A DNA stretch of 64,000 nt from Cacajao melanocephalus (GCA_963573385.1 CAUYLG010017972.1:62001-126000), one strand, 5' to 3'; positions 15,249-31,450 are shown, numbered from the stretch's first letter. Numbers and translations: made by a program. The notes: generated from the letters alone by a model not told the origin.

Positions 15249-16248
15249 TGAATTTTATTATTTATATTTTCTTTTAGTCTCCCATTACTAGAATGCAGGA
15301 ATTTTAATTACTGTTGATTTTCCAATATCCAAAATAATGTGTGGTACATAATAGACTCTCAATAAATATCTAAAAGGAATAGTGCACGTGGCATTAAGTA
15401 GTATTAGGTAGACGTCTTGTGTGCCTGTATTTGAATAAAGAAGACCATGTAATATATAATGTTCTGCTTTTTAAACTTAATGTCTTGGATTAAAAAAAAA
15501 CAAAAAGCAGTACCTAGATGTAGCTCTTTCTTGGATGGATGATGATAATCCTGATTGGATGTAGCAGCGTTCTCTTAACCGGTTTCCTATTAATCTGCAT
15601 TCCCCTCCGCTGTGTTTCTTTAGCATGCAAACAATATGGCATTAAACATCTTCACAAATGACTTTTTATGTGTATGTGTACTTACTTCTTTAGACCTAGT
15701 GCCTGGAAGTGAAACTGTGGGGGAAAAAGGATAGATAGATACTTTTTTAAAAAGTCCGTAGATAATGCCAAGTTTTGCTCGTTATCCACTCCCAGTAGAG
15801 CTGCTAGGGCATGCAACAGATTTCAGTATGACTTGGACCAAACTGGATATTATCATTCTAACATTTTTTCTAATCTGATGGGGGAAAACGAACCCCTAGT
15901 TTATAGATAAGGAAATGGCTGCTTCAGTTCAGGGGCTGTCCACGTAACCAGCAAGTGGCAGAGCCGTGATTTGGCTCAGAAGTGACTCCAGAGAGCACAC
16001 GTCAAAGCTGGACACTGTATTCTGTGTCCTGGGGTGCGTCTGGTGATCGCTGGGCCTTACAATGCTGGCAGGCAGGACTTCTCTCCGATCTAGGCCTCTG
16101 GCCTCTCCCAGCCGGCCGAACGCTGGCTCTTCTCCGTTATGAGTGCCTCTCCGGAGAGTGGGTTCCTCAGCTCTGAAATGGCAGCCGCCTGGACCCCGAG
16201 GCCACACCCGTGGAGGCGGGGCCTGAGTTCCTAAATAATTGTCTTTAA

Positions 16249-16980
<732 letters not shown>

Positions 16981-17023
16981 TTTCTTATTGGGGTGCTAAA
17001 CCTGTATTGCTTATTTTGGCTAG

Positions 17024-17344
<321 letters not shown>

Positions 17345-17349
17345 TGTTG

Positions 17350-17645
17350 TTTTTAAATTTAGATGGAGCCTCACTTTGTTCCCCATGCTGGAGCGCATTG
17401 GTGAGATCTCAACTCACTGCAGCCTCGCCTCCCAGGTTCAAGCGATTCTCCTGCCTCAGCCTCCAGAGTAGCTGGCATTACAGGCACCCGCCACCAGGTC
17501 CAGCTAATTTTTGTATTTTGAGTAGAGAGAGGGTTTCACCATGTTGGCCAGGATGGTCTCAAACTCCTGATGTCAAGTCATCCATCCACCTCAGCCTCCC
17601 ACACCTAGTGCTGGGATTACTAGGTGGGAGTCACCGTGCCTGGCC
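17350..17645 (-). mobile_element. Alu SINE, second of the pair
   Basis: Same orientation as its neighbour, only a few bases apart (TGTTG). This suggests insertion into the neighbour's A-rich tail. Confidence 0.95.
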
Positions 17646-18292
17646 TGTAGTTTTGTTTTATATGAGAGTTATATGAAATTCAGAAAATCTCTGCTTTTAA
17701 AAATATACTTGGCAAGATTGGAAGTTGTATCTGTTGTTTAGTTTTAATGAACCTATCCTTTTGTCTTTGATCTTAAAATTTTTAGCATATTTGTTAAGAA
17801 AACGGGGTCGTTGAATTCATGCCAAGGTGTTTTTTTTTAAAAAAAAAATATATAGCTGTGAGGAGGTACTATCCTCTAAGAACATTTCCTTATAATTGTA
17901 TGTTTTTAAAGGCTCTCAAATATTAAATTGCTATCTAGAATAGTAAGACTAACTTTCTTTATTCTTAATGTTGTTAGAATTGTTACAGTTGCATTGAACT
18001 ATAGGTTCCATTTATCAGTTTGGGTTACTCTGTGATAATTTGTTAGTGCAGTCTCCTGAAATTTTTTTTTTCAGGAGTTCTCCATTACTTGAGTTCTCCA
18101 TTACTTGAACAGATAGTATTACAGTTGTGTATAATGTAGATAACATTATTAATGTCAGTTTAATTTGTTTTGAAACCTTTTGGGCAATCTTTGAAACAAT
18201 TGATTTAGGGAAATTAAGACAATATTGGTGTGCCAGTGAGAAAAAAATTTTACAAAATTAATTATCCATCATTCTTTCTTTTTTTTTCCTCA

Positions 18293-18610
18293 TTTTTTTT
18301 TTTTTTTTTTTTTGCAGACAGGGCCTCCCTCTGTTGCTCAGACTGGAGTGCAGTGGCATGATCATAGCTCACTGCAGCCTTGAGCTCCTGGGCTTGGGAA
18401 ATCCTCCCAACTTAGCTTCCTGAGTAGGTAGAACTATAGGTGTGCACCATCATACTTGGCTAATTTATTTTATTATTTATTTTTTATTTTTGTAGAGACA
18501 GGTTTTAGCTATGTTGCCAGGGCTGGTCTCAAACTCTTGGCCTCAAGTGAGCCTCCCTCCTTGGCCTCCCAGAGTGCTGGGATTACAGATGTGACCTACT
18601 GCACCTGGCC
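18293..18610 (-). mobile_element. Alu SINE, old
   Basis: Inverted; AGACAGGGCCTCCCTCTG start and GCACCTGGCC end, with many changes (AluJ-like). Confidence 0.93.
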
Positions 18611-18973
18611 TATCATTCATTTCTTAAATGGATTGTTTTTATTTTTAATCTCTATGTTCAATATGTTGCTTAGTCCTTTTGGAAGTAGTTTTAAGAGCTA
18701 AGAATCAGGGAAAATACATAAATTATTTAAATTGTCTTTGAAAAAAAATTGTAATAGTATTCAGTTGTTGCTTTATTCATTTTTAAAATGTATTTTTTAA
18801 ATTTAGGAAATCGAAGAAGTGGGAAAAATCATGCTTTCAGTACTTAATCACTGTTACGATTTGCTCTGTTTCATTTTGGAAATAAACTTTAGATTTTGGG
18901 TTGATTTTGTTTAAAACATTGTTTTAACTGTATTTTATATGTAGATTTAAATTTTTGTTTGTTTTAAAATCCA

Positions 18974-19275
<302 letters not shown>

Positions 19276-19799
19276 TCATTAACATTTTCTATGCCATAGC
19301 TAGTTAACATTTGTAATGATTACATAATATTTCAGGTGTATGAACCATACTGTATTTAACCATTTCCTTGTGGTTAGATTATAAGATTCCTTTTAGATTT
19401 GTATTTATGTTGATGATAGGGACGTCCATTATTCATGTGGCAATGGGATGGAAGTAAAGCAGTACCTGTTGTCCCCGTAGGTTTACCTTTCCAAGAATGA
19501 ATCTGTAACTGTCTTTAATGGCAGTAGCTTGTTGTGCAGTAGAGTTGAAAAAAAACTAAGAAGGAATGAAAGAAGATAGCCCATTTCCCCATTTAGGCTT
19601 GAGAATTCTTTTTTAGGTACTGCAGAGCAGATGTTCTTGACCTTCAGTCCAGGAATCTCTAAGGATCCGTGAATACAGTCAGCCCTCTGTATCTGTGGTT
19701 TCGTATACTTGGATTCAATAAACTGCAGATAGAAAAATACTCTAGAGAAAAAATAAATAAATAAATAAAAAACAGTACAACGGTTTAAAAGTAATACAA

Positions 19800-20362
<563 letters not shown>

Positions 20363-20388
20363 AATATAAATGTTAAAAATGCAGTCTA

Positions 20389-20632
20389 GGCTGGGCAAGG
20401 TCGCTCACGCCTGTAATCCCAGCACTTTTGGAGGATCACAAGGTCAAGAGATAGAGACCATCCTGGCCAACATGATGAAATCCCATCTCTACTAAAAATA
20501 CAAAAAAAAAATTAGCTGGGTGTGTTCCGTGCCTGTAGTTCCAACTACTTGGGAGGCTGAGGCAGGAGAATTGCTTGAAGCTGGGATTGTGCCCCTGCAC
20601 TCCAGCCTGGCGATACAGCAAGACTCCATCTC

Positions 20633-20660
<28 letters not shown>
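20389..20660 (+). mobile_element. Alu SINE
   Basis: GGCTGGGCAAGGTCGCTCAC start, with an unbroken A run of about 27 at the end. The youngest-looking of the three. Confidence 0.94.
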
Positions 20661-20663
<3 letters not shown>

Positions 20664-21299
20664 CAGTGTAGCAACTAGTTACATAGCATTTATGAGTAAG
20701 TAATCTAGAAAGGATTTAATGAATAGGGAGGATGTGTGTTGGTTATGCAAATATTACCGCATTTTATGTAAGGAACTTGAGCATGTGTGGCTTTTGGTGT
20801 CTGTGGTCTCCGGGCATCTTCAGAACCCCATGGATACTCAGGGAGGACTGTACTCTGTAATTTTGTGTGTATGTGCTTTTGTATGTCTTTTTTTCTCCCA
20901 GAGGTGACAGTTCCTTACTTTCATCAGATTCTTAAGGGGAGTGTTGGCCCAGAAAAGTTAAAAACCGTGGACTTACAGGAATTTTGTTAAAAGTAGAGGT
21001 GGAGGGAAAACTGTGAAAAGTACTTGAAACAGTATCTGTTGTCTTGAATTAATGTTAGTTTTTCTTCCTGTTTATTGTTCAGTAATGTGGAATAAGTTTT
21101 GCTTTTGAGAGAGTGGGTTTTGCTACTTTAGCTACTTAAGTTTTTCTTCATTGTGTTAATATGGCTTTCTCTTTTTAACATTGATTATTTGAAGAACAGT
21201 AAGATTATCAAAGTCTAGTTGCTAATAAGTAGCTTTCCCCTAATGGGCATTTCAGGATATGTATATATATGTGTATATATATTTATTCTTATTAACAGC

Positions 21300-21870
21300 T
21301 TTACTGTAGGCCTTTCTCATCTCTTCTTCAGATTATTGCACAGATTAGGATTCTTGACTTTCTCAGATCCATCCTTTACTGTTGCCAGAGGTGATCTCTT
21401 CATCATTGCGCTGTGGATCTTTCTTGACACCTTTGTATTGCTTTCTAGGTCTCACTGATGTAGTTCAGATTTAAATTCTTTAGTCTCACCCTGTGCTGAG
21501 GCTGTACTCCCTACTTTCTTTTCCACTCATTTAATAGTGAACTACTTGGAGTTTCCCAGAGATGCTATGCTGAGTGTACTTTTCCTTATTACGTTGGTCC
21601 TTCAGGACTGCTTTCCTTTCTCACAGTGTTAATGTTGGTTAACTTGCACTTAACCTTAAACTCTTCCTCCAAGGATGAGTCTCTTTCTCCAGGAAGCATT
21701 TTCTGATTTCTGCTCTCCCATTTGACTGCTTATTTATGCTTTTTTAGCATTTATCAAATCATATTGAAAACATGTTCAGGGAGTGTCCGCCTCAGTAGTT
21801 AATAAATTCTTGGTGGTTCTCATTTTCTATCACATGGTAGCTCATTAAATGTTTCCTAAGTTGTTGAACT
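21300..21870 (+). repeat. L2-like fragment
   Basis: CTTTCTCCAGGAAGCATTTT, GCTCTCCCATTTGACTGC and AGCTCATTAAATGTTTCC resemble the 3' end of L2. The earlier part is more diverged. Confidence 0.45.
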
Positions 21871-22909
21871 CAACTGGTTTCCATTATGGATCAGTTAGCG
21901 TCTAATATGGGTAGGCAAAGGGACAGAAAGAAACTAAGGCTGCTGCTGTTATAATTAGTGTTGACTCATATTAGACCATGATAGGTGTATCTTGAAACCT
22001 TAAAAACAGATTAAATTGGGCTATTAAAGTATCTATGTCTGTGGTGGGGGCAGGGGTAGTGTTAGAGGAGATGAGTTAGTGATGGGTGATGGAGAAATGT
22101 GGTAGAAAGCACAGATCACACTAAGTTATCTAGATCTGCATTTTAAGGGGAAGCTTTAAAAATCTTAAAAACATATATTTTCCTTGTAACACAGCTTAGT
22201 TAGAGTTTAGAAATGTTAAGTTTATTACTAGTATTCAAAAAGTTAAGACCGGATAATGAAGATTTGGCAAATCACCTTTGAATGCTTCCTATTGTGTGTT
22301 CACAGTGTGGAAAAGATACAATCCAATTAGGAATTGATATTGTCTTTTTAAATAAAGAAGCTATTAGGTTACCAAAACTAATTTAGATGAGTATTCCAGA
22401 TGTTTAGTACAGTGACAAGCTTTTCAATAAAGAACACTTTGTGTCTTTAGAAGCTTACAGAAATTAGTGTACAGCTGTAGTTTTAGATTGAACTGCTGAA
22501 AGTGGTTTTTATGAGATGATAGTTACTGCAGGCAATGTTATGATGGCAGTTGGATTGCTTACTCAGAATTTATTATTGCTCCTTGGTTTGCCTAGTCTTG
22601 AGTAAATTTCTAAAATCTTAACACCTGTATCTTGTAAGCAAGCATTCCTTTAATTAACAAAGAAATTATTTGCTCATTCACATGTTGGGTAACATAAAAG
22701 GAAAAGAAAAATTCTAAAGATTGAGAGAGTTAATTTGATGTGACCTTTATTTTACTCTGTTCAGAAGGGACAGTAACTGGAAGAAAAAGGAGAAGGCATC
22801 TTAGTTTTTCTTTGTTTCATAGTGCTTAGGGAAGTGTATGTCAAACAAATGCAGAAAAATGCTTTGTGGGAAAATGAGATAATCTAATATAAAAGTAGTT
22901 ACATTTTCT

Positions 22910-23054
22910 TTTTCTTAATTAATTAATTAATTAATTATTATTTTTTGAGATGGAGTCACACTCTGTTGCCCAGGCTAGAGTGCAATGGCACAATCTTGGC
23001 TCACTGCAACCTCCACCTCCTAGGTTCAAGCGATTCTACTACTTCAGCCTCCCA
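22910..23054 (-). mobile_element. Short 5'-truncated Alu
   Basis: Only the 3' arm of an inverted Alu, preceded by a TTAA repeat tail (about 22915-22938). It is flanked by a 19 bp duplication (22891-22909 and 23055-23073, one mismatch), so it is a complete insertion event of a truncated copy. Confidence 0.93.
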
Positions 23055-23201
23055 AAAAGTGGTTACATTTTCTGAAATGTATTCCACATTTGTTATATAA
23101 CAAATTAAGGAAACAACTTATATGTAGGATAAAGACTTAAGTGTTGTCTGTGGGGAGTTGGTTATATTCATTGGTGGGTTATAGTCTTAACCTTTGGTCA
23201 G

Positions 23202-23686
23202 TGTGGTAGACTGAAAACTGTCTCCCAAAAGATATCTACATTCTAGTCTCTGGAACCTGTAAATGTTAATTTACTTGGAAAAGGCATCTTTGTATGTGTA
23301 ATTAAGTTAATGATGTTGAGATGAGATTGTCCTGGATTATCCAGATAGGCCTTGTACGTTACCACATGTGGCTTTATAAGAGAAGGGGCAGAGGGAGTTC
23401 TAGCCACTGAAGAGCATGAGGCAGTGTGATGACAGAAGTAGATTGGAGTGATGTTGCCACAGGCCAAGGCATGCTGACATTTGCCCCAACCTGAAAGAGG
23501 TAAGGAACAGATTCTTACCTAGGGCCTCTGGAAGCCAAGTGCAATCCTGCCAATACTTTGATTTTGACCCAATGATGATTAAATTAGGACTTCTTGCCTT
23601 CAGAACTGTGAGAGAATAAATTACTGTTGTTTTAAGCTTTCAAATTTGTGGTAATGCTACAGTAGCCATAGAAAACTGATATACCA
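23202..23686 (+). mobile_element. MaLR (MLT1-like) LTR
   Basis: It starts TGTGGTAGACTGAAAACTG and has AGAACTGTGAGAGAATAAAT near 23600, then a poly-purine/pyrimidine end ACTGATATACCA. These are typical MLT1 LTR landmarks. Length 485 bp. No coding interior is visible. Confidence 0.7.
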
Positions 23687-24090
23687 GTCGTTGTTGAAAA
23701 TGTAAATGGACATTTCTAAATAACTCAATTTACCTAAACTCTTTTTCCTTTTGGGGAGTATAATTTATAGCTCACTTACATTAAGCTATAGCTTTATTTC
23801 ACATACTCTCTGTGGACCAGAACATTTTTACGATTAAAACAACTGGTAAACATTTTTATACTCAGAACTCTTGACAGTTTCAGTCAAAATATGTTAAAGT
23901 TCCTTTTTTGAGAAAAATATTCCATGCAATCTGGAAACTACCTCATGGCTGCCTTCTCTCTCATAGCTACTCTGGTAAGAGTACAATTCAGGCTCCTAAA
24001 ATTTTACAACACAGCGTAAGCTCTTTTGCCTGCAAATCTGCTGTTTAATATGAATTCCTCTTTCATCTATACTATTGAAAATATACATTT

Positions 24091-24387
24091 GGCTGGGCAA
24101 GTGACTCATGCCTGTAATCCTAGCACTTTGCAAGGCCAAGGTGGGCGGATTGCTTGAACTCAGGAGTTGGAAACCAATCTGGGCAACGTAGTGAAACCGC
24201 ATCTCTACAAAAAATACACACACAAAAACTTTGCTGGGCATGGTGCATGCCAGTAGTCTCAGCTACTTGAGAGGCTGAGACTGGGGGATCACTTAAGCTC
24301 AGGAGGTCAAGGCTGTGTTGAGCCATGATTGCCACTGCACTCTAGCCAGGTTGATAGAGTAGGACCCTGTCTTAAAAACAGAAAGTA
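24091..24387 (+). mobile_element. Alu SINE
   Basis: GGCTGGGCAAGTGACTCATG start, decayed tail. Old. Confidence 0.93.
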
Positions 24388-25059
24388 CACATTTGAGGTG
24401 ATTTCTAAGAGCTGAGCTGTGAGTTCACAGTGATCCAGCATGTGCCAAGGTCTCACTTGAGACTTTGGTTTATAAGAGAGTCTGACCAAAGAGTAAGCCT
24501 TGTAGATTCTGTATACTTTAACTCTATATCCTTAATCATCAGACAGCAGTATGCCTAGCCTATAATATCCTAATCCCCTTAACGATTGGGTATGTGTTTG
24601 GAGCTAGGATAGGGTAATCCAAGAAACATTTTATAAAGAATTTGCTAATTTCTACTGAAATTTAAGCCAGAAATGTCTCTGTTCAGTGTTATTTCTTTTT
24701 CCCTTAAGCTTCCAGGAACCGAATATTTAGCCACATACAGATTACTAACAGTTGACCACTAATAAAGAAATCTGCCCATTCTGGTGAATTTTGTTTATTA
24801 TAGAATAAGCCTTGAATGAGTAGTCTTGGATCAGCCATTGATTTTCTGTCACATGCGGCACATTAACCAAAGATTTTAGCACTTTCAGTATTTTCTTCTC
24901 TAAAATAACTGATCCTTTTTGAAAGAGTATTAATGTAAAATTCTTGATAAGCTGGGGGTAGCTAAATAATTTTTTCTCTAGTCTTTTACATGTTAGGGGA
25001 CTAGGAAATAGAAATGCTTCTTCAAATTGAAATAATATAGAAGACGATTTCGTCTGTTT

Positions 25060-25260
25060 TATGACTGTCATTTATGGAATGTGCCAGGTACTTCATATGA
25101 ATATCTCATTCAGTTTTGCCAGTGAACCTAAACATTTTTATCACTTTGCAAATTAAAAAAAAAAAACAAAACCTTAAGAGGTTGAGAAATTTGCCAGTGA
25201 ATCCACAGCTAGTGACTGCTGGGGGAGCTGGGATGCAAATCCAAGCTGATCTAGTTCCAA
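25060..25260 (+). repeat. MIR-class SINE
   Basis: GTGCCAGGTACTTCATATGA, TTAAGAGGTTGAGAAATTTG and GAGCTGGGATGCAAATCCAA, again MIR order, with a short A-rich insert in the middle. Confidence 0.55.
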
Positions 25261-25765
25261 AGATCATTTATTATGCTTTCTCACTGTCTCATTTGTTGTT
25301 TTATAACATAAAGAGGTCCCTAAATAGTTCTCTGCCTTTACTCTTGAGGAATTTTTAGTTTAATGGATCTATTTTTCATTGAATGGTGTTGGGAACAAAT
25401 ATGTGGCCCAGTCAGAGGATCTTAGAGTCTTGGGATCTCAAAGAGTTGAATGGGAACCTCTATTAGTATTGTACTCAATTTTTTCACATGAACCTTATTC
25501 TTTGCTATGTCTAACTTCTGTAGACTGCAGTATTTTCATACTCCCCTCAATTAACTTAAGGATTGTAGCTTAGAAGTGGGGTAGAAATGGTATGTTAGGG
25601 AACTTCTGCATTACTTTGTTTGCCAAGTAATATAAAGTGAGTATTTGTGTAAAAACAGTTTATGATTACTGGTTAGGTCCTTAGGCTAGTCTTCAGAAGA
25701 TTAACCTGTAATATAATTGAACTAGTGTATAAATACAGATTTTCCAATAGTTCAAACATATTACT

Positions 25766-25816
<51 letters not shown>

Positions 25817-26103
25817 TGTATGTATTTTTTGTTTTATGAGACAGAGTCTCGGGCTTTCGCCAGGCTGGAGTGCAGTGGCACGATCTCAGCCTCCCAGGTT
25901 CAAGCGATTCTCCTGCCTCAGCCTCCCAAGTAGTTGGGACTACAGGCATGCGCCGCCACCGCACTCAGCTAATTTTTGTATTTTTAGTAGAGGTGGGATT
26001 TCACCATGTTGGCCAGGATGGTCTCAATCACTTGACCTCGTGATCCACCCGTCTCGGCCTCCTAAAGTGCTGGGATTATAGGCATGAGTCACCGCGCCTG
26101 GCC
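25766..26103 (-). mobile_element. Alu SINE preceded by a GT microsatellite
   Basis: Inverted Alu from about 25827, slightly shortened in the left arm. The (GT)n tract at 25766-25826 adjoins its tail. Confidence 0.93.
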
Positions 26104-26944
26104 AAGTATATGTTTTTAATGGAAAAATGTAGAATGAAAATTTTAGTTTCTAGTTGGGGATTTAAAATTTTAGAATTTCTAGTAGATATTCAATTTCTGG
26201 AGCAGGGACAGAGTAATTATTACAGCAGTAACGGCACCAGTTCCCCTCTGCCCTAGTTCTTTCCCAGGACAATGTGATGAGAGTGGAATATTCATTTGAT
26301 ATTTGAGGAACCAGAAAATACAAATCTGGGAACTTGTACATATGTTGTTCAACCGCGGCTCCTGAGAGAGGGGGTTGCTTCCTAATATAAATCTTAATCC
26401 GTGGAGCAGAAGGTAGAGGAGGAACCTAGGTTCTTAATCTTTGGAATATAAATCAATGTTTGGGGTGAGGAGGGAGATTAGACTAGTTTCAGAATTTACA
26501 ACCCCTGGAATGTCTCCATAGTCTGAGGTTTCATCTTCCCTGAGATGTAAACACATACCACTAGAGAAGTAAGTCTCTTACTGTCTACTGTTATAAAGTT
26601 TCCAGGTTTGTCCTTTGAAGGATAGATTTCTTTGCTAAGGAATACCTAACCATGCAGAAATGTAGAAAATACTTCCTCTTCATGTAGAAAATAAACGAAC
26701 TATTAAATCTTTCTTTTCTCTTACCCCTTCCCATGTTTTGGCTTTTTTTGGGGGGGTGGGGGGCAAAGTTCTTTATTTGAAGGAATGGTACAAATGAAAG
26801 GATTTAAGTGGGTATTTTGGTACAACTTATAGAAAAGTTAGGATAACCCCACATGCATGCCTTGCCTTGGTTACCAGGGAAGTCACTCCCATTGGCTATG
26901 GGGAAGTCAGCCTAAGGATTCACTTGCCATTGTTAACCAAAAAG

Positions 26945-27881
<937 letters not shown>

Positions 27882-28619
27882 TCATCACTGTCTTCCAGGA
27901 TATACTTGTTAAAGCGTACTCTGCTATGCTAGATTCAGGCTCACCTCCCCCTTAATCTTGGTTAAGTTGAACATGGTCATGTAGTTCTTTCATAGATTTC
28001 ACCTGCTCATTCAGGTAATGCATCTCAGTGACGTCACACAAGTTGGGGTTGTTTTGTCAATGGCCAGTTCATGCATTTTTAGTAGTGACTGATTCATGCT
28101 TTTTTCCAAGTATAATGTGTGCTCCATTGTCTTCAACCTGCCCTCCCAGTCATTGTGGTCTGATTTCTTGATATCCTAAAGGAATATTAGGCCCCGTTGT
28201 TGGTTGTGCAGCTCCGTCACTTTCTCATTATGTTCCCTTTCCTCATGACATTGACAAAGCTATATCATTGTGGACAAAGTAGTGAGATATGGATAGGTAG
28301 ACAAACAGACAAAGCTCTCGATTAATCTGGCAGTTGATGGTCCTGGTGGTAGGGGATGCCATCTGGGAGGCGGCTAAGAGGTAGCTGCACTGAACTGGTG
28401 GCACGAGCCTTGGGGCTCCTAGAGGGTGCTGTGAGGAGGTAGCAGGGGGCTGGCTCTGAGCTATTGGCTTGAGTTGGGATTCCAAGCACAGTTGAAGCAA
28501 TAAACCAAAGTGACTACGAAGAATGTCTGGACTCCCATGTTGAGGGTTATTTTTTTTTTTTTAGGCATGAAAATGTGAAATGTTGAGGTTGCCTAATTTG
28601 AACTCCTCTTTTTATTTAC

Positions 28620-28750
28620 TCATCACCATTGATGAATTCTTCAGCAAATATTTGTCGAATGACTACTGTATGCCAGGTACAGTGCATGGTATTGGGGTTA
28701 TTGTGGTAAATAAGAGGTAACTACTCTTAAGCTTAGAGGCTATAAAAGTG
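28620..28750 (+). repeat. L2/MIR-class ancient repeat
   Basis: AATATTTGTCGAATGACTAC, TGTATGCCAGGTACAGTGCA and a partly decayed remainder. Confidence 0.5.
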
Positions 28751-28984
28751 CTATGGTTAAGAAAAGAGAGAACATGAGAGAAAGAATTACAAGGTTAGAA
28801 TTTCTTTACAATGCATGAGAGAGCTAGCTATGGGAAAATCTTGGAGGAAGAAATCACTCCTTTCCAAGCAGAAGGACAAGCTAGTGAAAGGACTCTAAAA
28901 TGAGAATGATCTTTGCAAGATTGATAATGAGAAAGATGGCAAGTATGGCTAAATCATAGTGAACAAAACTCAGAATGACATATA

Positions 28985-29365
28985 TTTAGGTGTTATATTT
29001 CATTTTTAATTGCTTAAATAGGATCAAATTATACATTTTGCTCTATAACTTTTTTTTAACTTAATGTGTATATATTGAGTTCTATGTCAATGTTTATAAC
29101 TATGTAGTTTTCTGTACTATGGATTTTTCCTAATTAGCCATTTTTCTATTGACATAGACTTTTACGGGTTTTTTGCTACTACAAATAATGTCATGATGAC
29201 CATCCTTATACTTATTTTATCCCTGTACGATAATTTTTACTGGGCAAATTTCTTTTTATTTCTTAAAAAAAAATTCTTTTTTTTTTTTTTTTTTTTTTGC
29301 TGGGTGAATTTCTTAAGAGTGTTATTACTGGGTGGAAACTTAGGAGCCATTTGACAAATATAAGT
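28985..29365 (-). mobile_element. L1 3' region fragment (antisense)
   Basis: TTTCTATTGACATAGACTTT followed by GCTACTACAAATAATGTCAT, ATCCTTATACTTATTTT and a poly-T run resembles inverted L1M 3' UTR text. Diverged. Confidence 0.55.
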
Positions 29366-30072
29366 TGCTTTGAGAGGTGAGGATTCAGCTAAGACAATAG
29401 AGTGAGTGTTATTCTTTTATTCAGCCAAAGAGTAGAGATACTGAGCAATTTTTAGTGAGGATTCCAGTCTGTTATTTTAGTGTATTTGTTTCATTGGCAT
29501 CTGTTTTTCAGATACTGTCTTTTGATTCACAGCAGTTAATTTTATTGAGTTTTTAAAAGGATACATAAATGTGATTGTTTTATAGTTTAAGGTACCTGTG
29601 TACGTTAAAATGCATGTTGTACTGTGGTTCTAAGGGCTGATGTGTGTACTATTACATATAAGGAATATGGGTAAGATAATTACATCAGCCAGTAAATTTT
29701 TATTGTATGTTGATCAAAGATAATAAAATGAAATTCCATTACATGGGCATGATTGGTTGACTCATTGGCTGTTGGTAATTAACTGGATCTCCAATCTCTT
29801 TTCCCTCCTTAGAGGTAGGGGTAGGATGGGGTTGAACATTCTAACCCTCTAATCACAATGGTTGGTTCTCCTGGAGTCCCTGTCCTGAATCTATCTAGGG
29901 GCCCACCTAGAGTAACCATATTAGCATAAACTAAGGTGTGGTTGAAAGGGGCTTACTATGAATAAGAAAAGTGGCCCCTCTTACCCTTTGACTCAGGGAT
30001 TCCAAAGGTTTTAGATAATCTATGCCAGGAACCGAGGACTAAGACCAAATACAAGGGAAAAAAAGACCAAAT

Positions 30073-30413
30073 ACAGTCTGTCTTCCTGTATCAGTGGTTT
30101 GAACCAACTGCAGATTGAAAATATTAGAGGGGAAAAAAAATGGCATGGTTGCATCTGAACCTGTACAGATTTTTTTTCTCATGTCATTATTCTCTAAATA
30201 ATACCATATAATAACTATTTACAGACCTTTTACATTGTATTGAGTGTTCTAAATAATCTAGAGATGATCTAAAGTACACAGGAGGGTTTTTGTAGGTTAT
30301 ATGCCAATGCTATACCTTTTGTTTAAGGGACTTGAGTATCCATGGATTTTGGTACCTGTGGATGTCAGAGGGTGTCCTGGAACCAGTCCCCCTTGGATAC
30401 TGAGGGACGACTA
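30073..30413 (+). mobile_element. MER2/Tigger-type DNA transposon, near full length
   Basis: About 341 bp with complementary ends (CAGTCTGTCTTCCTGTATC and ACTGAGGGACGACT) and TA on both sides. The interior holds ACTATTTACAGACC and TCTAGAGATGATCTAAAGT, as in the other two copies. No transposase; non-autonomous. Confidence 0.85.
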
Positions 30414-30617
30414 TATAGATTTCTTAATGTATATTTCTTACAGCATATCCATAGAGATTGTGTAATTGCCCCATATAGCTTGATTCAACCATTTTCCATT
30501 TCAAGAAATACATTCCTTATGCTAAATACTGTAATTATGCCTTAACTGCCAAATTGTCCCCAGAACTTTGTTAGTAGTGTGACAGTTCCTGTTTCTGCAC
30601 ACACTTTTAAACACTAT

Positions 30618-30750
30618 TGTTCTCGCATTGCTATGACTCCCTGAGACTGAGTAATTTGTAGAGAAAAGAGGTATAATTGGCTCAAGGTCCTGCAGGCTGT
30701 ACAGGAAGCACGGCTTGGGAGGCCTCAGGAAACTTACATTCATGGTGGAA
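30618..30750 (-). mobile_element. MaLR/MST-like LTR fragment
   Basis: It contains GAGACTGAGTAATTTGTAG, GAAAAGAGGTATAATTGGCT and GGGAGGCCTCAGGAAACTTA, characteristic of inverted MST/THE1/MLT1 LTR ends. It abuts the Hsmar1 relic. Confidence 0.6.
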
Positions 30751-31450
30751 GTCCAACCACTGAGCTGGTCATCACCAGTTGCCTAATAAAAATCCACTTT
30801 CTTTGCATCTCCCAATCCAGTGGAGAAAAGGTTCGTTGTTGTTGCGCGGAATAATAGAAGACGACAGTGAAAAACGATGATATTTTTGTTTTCGCTCAGC
30901 TCATGAGGCACCCAGTCGCTGAGCCTTTTCACTTTTCCAGTTTGCTTAAAATGCCACGACCATAGATTGGTTGAGGTGGAGTTCTTTGGTAACTTCTAAT
31001 GTAGTTTTAAGAGGATCAGCTTCTAAGATTGCTCTCAATTGGTCGTTATCAACTTCCTATGGTTGGTCACTATGCTCCTCATCTTCAAGGTTCTCATCTT
31101 CAAGGTGCTCTTCTCCTTTGCAGACGTTCTTGAACCACCATTGCCCTGTACATTCGTTAGCAGGTACTGGGTCAAATGCATTGTTGATGTTGTGAGTTGT
31201 GTCCACTGCTTTACAACCTATTTTGAACTTGAATAAGAAAATCACTTGAATTTGTTTTTTGTCTAACATCATTTCCATAGTCCAAAATAAACATAAACGG
31301 CAAGTAATAAGTCATTTAGCAAAAATCATAAGGTGAGAAATGTCCATTGAAATGATGTATAACATAACCGCATTTATTTAATAGTGTGTTCCAGTATCAA
31401 ATGGTGAATTCCAACAGTGCAAAAACCGCAATTACTTTTGCACTAACCTA
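30750..31450 (-). pseudogene. Hsmar1 mariner, 5' half with broken transposase
   Basis: The right edge carries the Hsmar1/MADE1 terminal repeat (GCAATTACTTTTGCACTAAC at about 31428-31447). Reading leftward on - there is an ATG at 31278 and a frame to 31057 starting MEMMLDKKQI, with QWWFKNVCKGEE. This is the N-terminal HTH DNA-binding region of the mariner transposase whose domesticated relative forms the C-terminus of SETMAR. Further recognisable pieces follow in broken frames (LRAILEADPL, VPHELSEN, RNNNEPF). The catalytic C-terminal half and left terminal repeat are missing, so it cannot move by itself. Confidence 0.88.

Larger units (their letters stand above)
20860..26728 (+). other. RNF2: RNF2 intron 1, middle
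   Basis: Outside the repeats listed separately (21300-21870, 22910-23054, 23202-23686, 24091-24387, 25060-25260, 25766-26103) this is AT-rich intron sequence without recognisable genes. Confidence 0.5.

Noticed and set aside
28243..28500. 85-codon frame on the - strand as a ferritin gene
   Set aside because: The frame starts in 5' UTR-derived sequence and covers only the first ferritin helix before stops; the locus has intronless structure and target duplications of a processed pseudogene.
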